NCBI GenBank assembly: GCA_965656085.1
Contig: CBFHJA010000001.1
Coordinates: 115,552 to 179,551 of the forward strand
Direction of reading: 5' to 3'
Source of the DNA: Aliishimia sp965656085
Lineage (GTDB): Bacteria; Pseudomonadota; Alphaproteobacteria; Rhodobacterales; Rhodobacteraceae
DNA length: 64,000 bases
Made by a program: the position numbers and the translations under genes. The notes below the pieces were generated by a model, which saw only the letters and a program-made list of their open reading frames with translations, made no database searches and had not been told where the DNA came from. Each line of letters opens with the position of its first letter. The first letter of the stretch is position 1. Below, piece after piece: positions 62,165 to 64,000 of the stretch.

Positions 62165-62713
62165 ATGCGTATCGGATACACCCGCGTCAGCTCCGCCGAC
62201 CAGAACACCGACCGTCAGGATCTCCCCGACATTGATAAGATGTTTGCCGATAAGGCGAGTGGTGGATCGACCAATCGGCCATCATTGCAGGAGATGCTCG
62301 ACTTCGCGCGTGAGGGCGATGTCATCGTTGTCTGGTCCATTGACCGGTTCGCCCGGTCTCTGATCGACCTGCAAACGCTGGTCTCGGATCTGAACGCGAA
62401 GCGCGTGGCCGTCGAGTTTGTATCGGAGCGCCTAGTGTTCAGCGCAGAGACCGATGATCCGTTCGCTGCACTCCAACTTCAACTCATGGGAGCGTTCGCC
62501 GAATTTGAGCGCAAGATCATCCGCAAGCGCCAGAAGGAAGGCATCGCCAAGGCCAAAGAGCGTGGTGCGTTCAAGGGTAGGAAGCCATCGATCGATCGCG
62601 ATGAGATCGCCCGTCGTCATGCCGCAGGTGAGAAGCCGACGCATATCGCTCGTGATATGGGCATAAGCAGGCCATCGGTGTATCGTATCGTTCAGGAGAT
62701 CGCCGGAGCATGA
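62165..62713 (+). CDS. Serine recombinase (resolvase/invertase family)
   Basis: 182-aa small serine recombinase. The catalytic serine is S9 or S10 in YTRVSSADQNTDRQ; WSIDRFARSLIDLQTLVSDL, AFAEFERKIIRKRQKEG and the C-terminal helix-turn-helix (THIARDMGISRPSVYRIVQE) complete the family. It would resolve cointegrates or invert DNA by serine attack. No partner transposase of the Tn3 type is in the window. Confidence 0.9.
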   Translation: MRIGYTRVSSADQNTDRQDLPDIDKMFADKASGGSTNRPSLQEMLDFAREGDVIVVWSIDRFARSLIDLQTLVSDLNAKRVAVEFVSERLVFSAETDDPFAALQLQLMGAFAEFERKIIRKRQKEGIAKAKERGAFKGRKPSIDRDEIARRHAAGEKPTHIARDMGISRPSVYRIVQEIAGA

Positions 62714-62770
62714 CGACAGTCGCTGAAATTACCACCGGGCGAAAAACAGAGAAATCGGAAAGGGAAAAGA

Positions 62771-63067
62771 ATGAGACGATGTTGCATCAAGGTTAAGCGT
62801 TACCTTCTCACATCGTTATTCTGTGTCCTGATACACCCCGTGCAAGCACAAACAAATACTGGATGTTCATACATAGCACTCGAAGCTAATCAAATTATGA
62901 GAATGCGTCAGGAAGGGGCCAAATACGAAGAGGCCAGAAGAAAGACGAAAGACCATGTAATGGTGAGCCACGCTTGGCGTCATGACATTGAAGAAAGCCT
63001 TGAAGATCAACGACGCGTTGCAAAGGAGTTTGGTCGCCAGTGGTATGCTCTGTGCATGCAGTCTTAG
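62771..63067 (+). CDS. Hypothetical small exported protein
   Basis: 98-aa protein with a basic N-terminus and signal peptide (YLLTSLFCVLIHPVQA, cleavage near AQT). The mature region is charged, helical and has two cysteines (TGCSYIAL, YALCMQS). AGGGAAAAGA precedes the ATG. No family recognised. Confidence 0.5.
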   Translation: MRRCCIKVKRYLLTSLFCVLIHPVQAQTNTGCSYIALEANQIMRMRQEGAKYEEARRKTKDHVMVSHAWRHDIEESLEDQRRVAKEFGRQWYALCMQS

Positions 63068-63113
63068 TCATAACGGACGTGACAAACAGAAGCCCCCACG
63101 ACGGGAACTGAGG

Positions 63114-63146
63114 CCCTCGCGTGATAATCGCGGGGGTTTTTCTTTT
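63114..63146 (+). terminator. Intrinsic terminator
   Basis: CCCTCGCG (63114-63121), a 7-base loop and CGCGGGGG (63129-63136) form an 8-bp stem with one G-U pair, followed by TTTTTCTTTT. It lies 47 bases downstream of the small exported protein gene on the same strand. Confidence 0.8.
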
Positions 63147-63221
63147 GTCACCGTTAAGGTTCGGTCACGCATCTGAGCAAGGTGATCGGACTTCGATACC
63201 CATTTCCAAGGTCGTGTGATG

Positions 63222-63275
63222 CGAGTCCCACTTTTCTCAAACCCGTTATACTCAGAGTCCTGAAAGTGGGACTCG
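63222..63275. repeat. 13-bp perfect inverted repeat
   Basis: CGAGTCCCACTTT at 63222-63234 and AAAGTGGGACTCG at 63263-63275 are exact complements, with a 28-base spacer. No gene lies here. It could be a recombination site, an operator or the end of a decayed element. Confidence 0.55.
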
Positions 63276-63344
63276 GTGCAGCGTTTCCGCTCAAACCATA
63301 GTCCGCACCTGAGCAGGACGTTGCGCACAGCGGCGCGGGCGTTC

Positions 63345-63634
63345 TTAATCCAGCATGACCTCGAAGCCCCGCCTTCGCAGACCGTCTGCCATCACGGCAG
63401 CAGGCACCTGCCCCGCGACGAAAACAGGCGAGTCCACGGCAGAAACAGTCACTTTCGGCACATAACCTACACGTTCGGCGATAGATTCCAGACGCTTAAC
63501 CTGCTCGTTCACCGCATCATCGGCACGAATCCGTGCCTCAATGAGGGAAATACCCGCTGGTATATCCTTGATCCGCTGCGTGTCGGCCAGCTCGGTGGCG
63601 ACCAGTAGGGCACGTTGTCTCTGGGCGTTGCGGC
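63345..63634 (-). pseudogene. Gene fragment truncated by IS630-family element
   Basis: On the minus strand an open frame of about 97 codons reads QRALLVATELADTQRIKDIP, then ARIRADDAVNEQVKRLESIA and VSAVDSPVFVAGQVPAAVMA and ends at TAA (63347-63345). It has no start in the window and runs into the IS630-family end near 63635. Residues look like genuine protein, but the family is not recognised. Confidence 0.55.
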
Positions 63635-63636
63635 TA

Positions 63637-64000
63637 GAGCGTGTTGCGTTTAATTGGCTTCATAGCCAGCGGCCTTGAAGAAATTGTAGCACTCCTCGTC
63701 AGTGAAGAGATCACAGACATGGCCAACGGCTTGCCAGAGGTCTTCGTAGGTCCGGGCGGCGGCCTTTCGGATCAGGGCTTTGAGCTTGGCGAAGGCCATT
63801 TCTATGGGGTTGAGATCGGGACTGTAGGGAGGCAGGAAGAGAAACCATGCGCCAACGGCACGCATGGCATCTGTGGCCGTGGGGCTTTTGTGGGAGGACA
63901 GGTTGTCGAGAATGATCACGTCGCCGGTTTGCAGGGTTGGGACGAGTTGGGTCTCGACATAGAGCTCGAACAGCTCGCGGTTCATGGCGCCGTCGATCAC
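63637..64000 (-). mobile_element. IS630-family insertion sequence (partial, one end)
   Basis: The transposase C-terminus and the presumed element end (GAGCGTGTTGCGTTTAATTG from about 63637, next to a TA dinucleotide as expected for IS630 TA targets) are present. The rest lies beyond the window. The end position is inferred from the TA and the break in the neighbouring gene fragment. Confidence 0.65.
63650..64000 (-). CDS. IS630-family transposase (C-terminal part, cut by window edge)
   Basis: At least 116 aa of a DDE transposase. The second Asp is in VIILDNLSSHKSP; the catalytic Glu is in YSPDLNPIEMAFAKLKALIR. Both are hallmarks of IS630/Tc1 transposases. The stop is at 63650-63652, and the N-terminal part is outside the window, so the first Met seen is not a true start. 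Confidence 0.88.
   Translation of the reverse strand: MIDGAMNRELFELYVETQLVPTLQTGDVIILDNLSSHKSPTATDAMRAVGAWFLFLPPYSPDLNPIEMAFAKLKALIRKAAARTYEDLWQAVGHVCDLFTDEECYNFFKAAGYEAN

Larger units (their letters stand above)
57824..64000. mobile_element. Putative tRNA-Ser-linked accessory region
   Basis: From the tRNA to the window end the DNA is more AT-rich, gene density falls, and coding content is mosaic: IS3-family remnant, rmuC, orphan small proteins, serine resolvase, broken genes, IS630-family transposase. No second copy of the tRNA 3' end and no tyrosine integrase were found inside the window, so the right boundary and the mechanism of entry are not visible. Confidence 0.5.

Overview
This is GC-rich alphaproteobacterial chromosome, most likely Rhodobacterales (Roseobacter/Paracoccaceae group). 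The main indicators are a PhyR-NepR-EcfG general stress locus, an exosortase E/VPEID-CTERM locus, an Anbu proteasome-like operon and a urea transporter operon with a long UrtB. No plasmid backbone, prophage structural genes or CRISPR array were seen. All assignments come from reading motifs, not from database searches.

Layout. 1-186: left-truncated copy of an intergenic repeat. 319-5393 (-): hydantoin/pyrimidine-type catabolic genes (DapA-like lyase, hydantoin racemase-like, VOC protein, hydantoinase, MFS transporter). 5585-7639: thioredoxin-2, a DnaJ-family protein with its CbpM-like partner, and a small protein. 7625-9605 (-): a QueG/dehalogenase-like Fe-S protein and galU. 9916-15045: gpsA, HAD phosphatase, GT20 synthase and GH13 glucosidase, read as a compatible-solute (glucosylglycerol-type) operon. 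15090-18738: stress locus. nepR-ecfG-histidine kinase read leftward and phyR rightward from a palindromic double EcfG promoter, and a small membrane protein has its own EcfG promoter. 19092-25210: urtABCDE. 25374-30441: a CheB-CheR-PAS hybrid, a histidine kinase and a receiver protein.

30504-34707 is a compact five-gene envelope operon: OmpA-like protein, two-TM helical protein, substrate-binding/OmpA fusion, vWA protein, and a protein with the Coq4 zinc motif. 35000-38602 (-): an NTF2-like protein and a vWA/MoxR module. 38713-43478: hydrolase/membrane fusion, CIA30, ABC1 kinase, amidase. 43542-49963: the VPEID-CTERM substrate, a large repeat-containing surface protein, exosortase E and a membrane methyltransferase. 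50146-54120: the Anbu operon. 54816-57397: a LuxR-type regulator and a 7TM-DISM sensor kinase whose 5' ends overlap.

A tRNA-Ser(GCU) at 57824-57913 marks a change in composition. From there to the window end the DNA is visibly AT-richer and mosaic: an IS3-family remnant, rmuC, orphan small genes, a YbjQ-type protein, a serine resolvase, two broken genes and an IS630-family transposase cut by the window edge. This looks like an accessory region that continues beyond the window.

The most novel signals are the three-copy ~200-bp repeat (1-186, 34789-34990, 54461-54654), with terminal inverted repeats and helically phased GTATGG iterons; the 30504-34707 operon; and the EcfG promoters linking the stress regulator to neighbouring genes.
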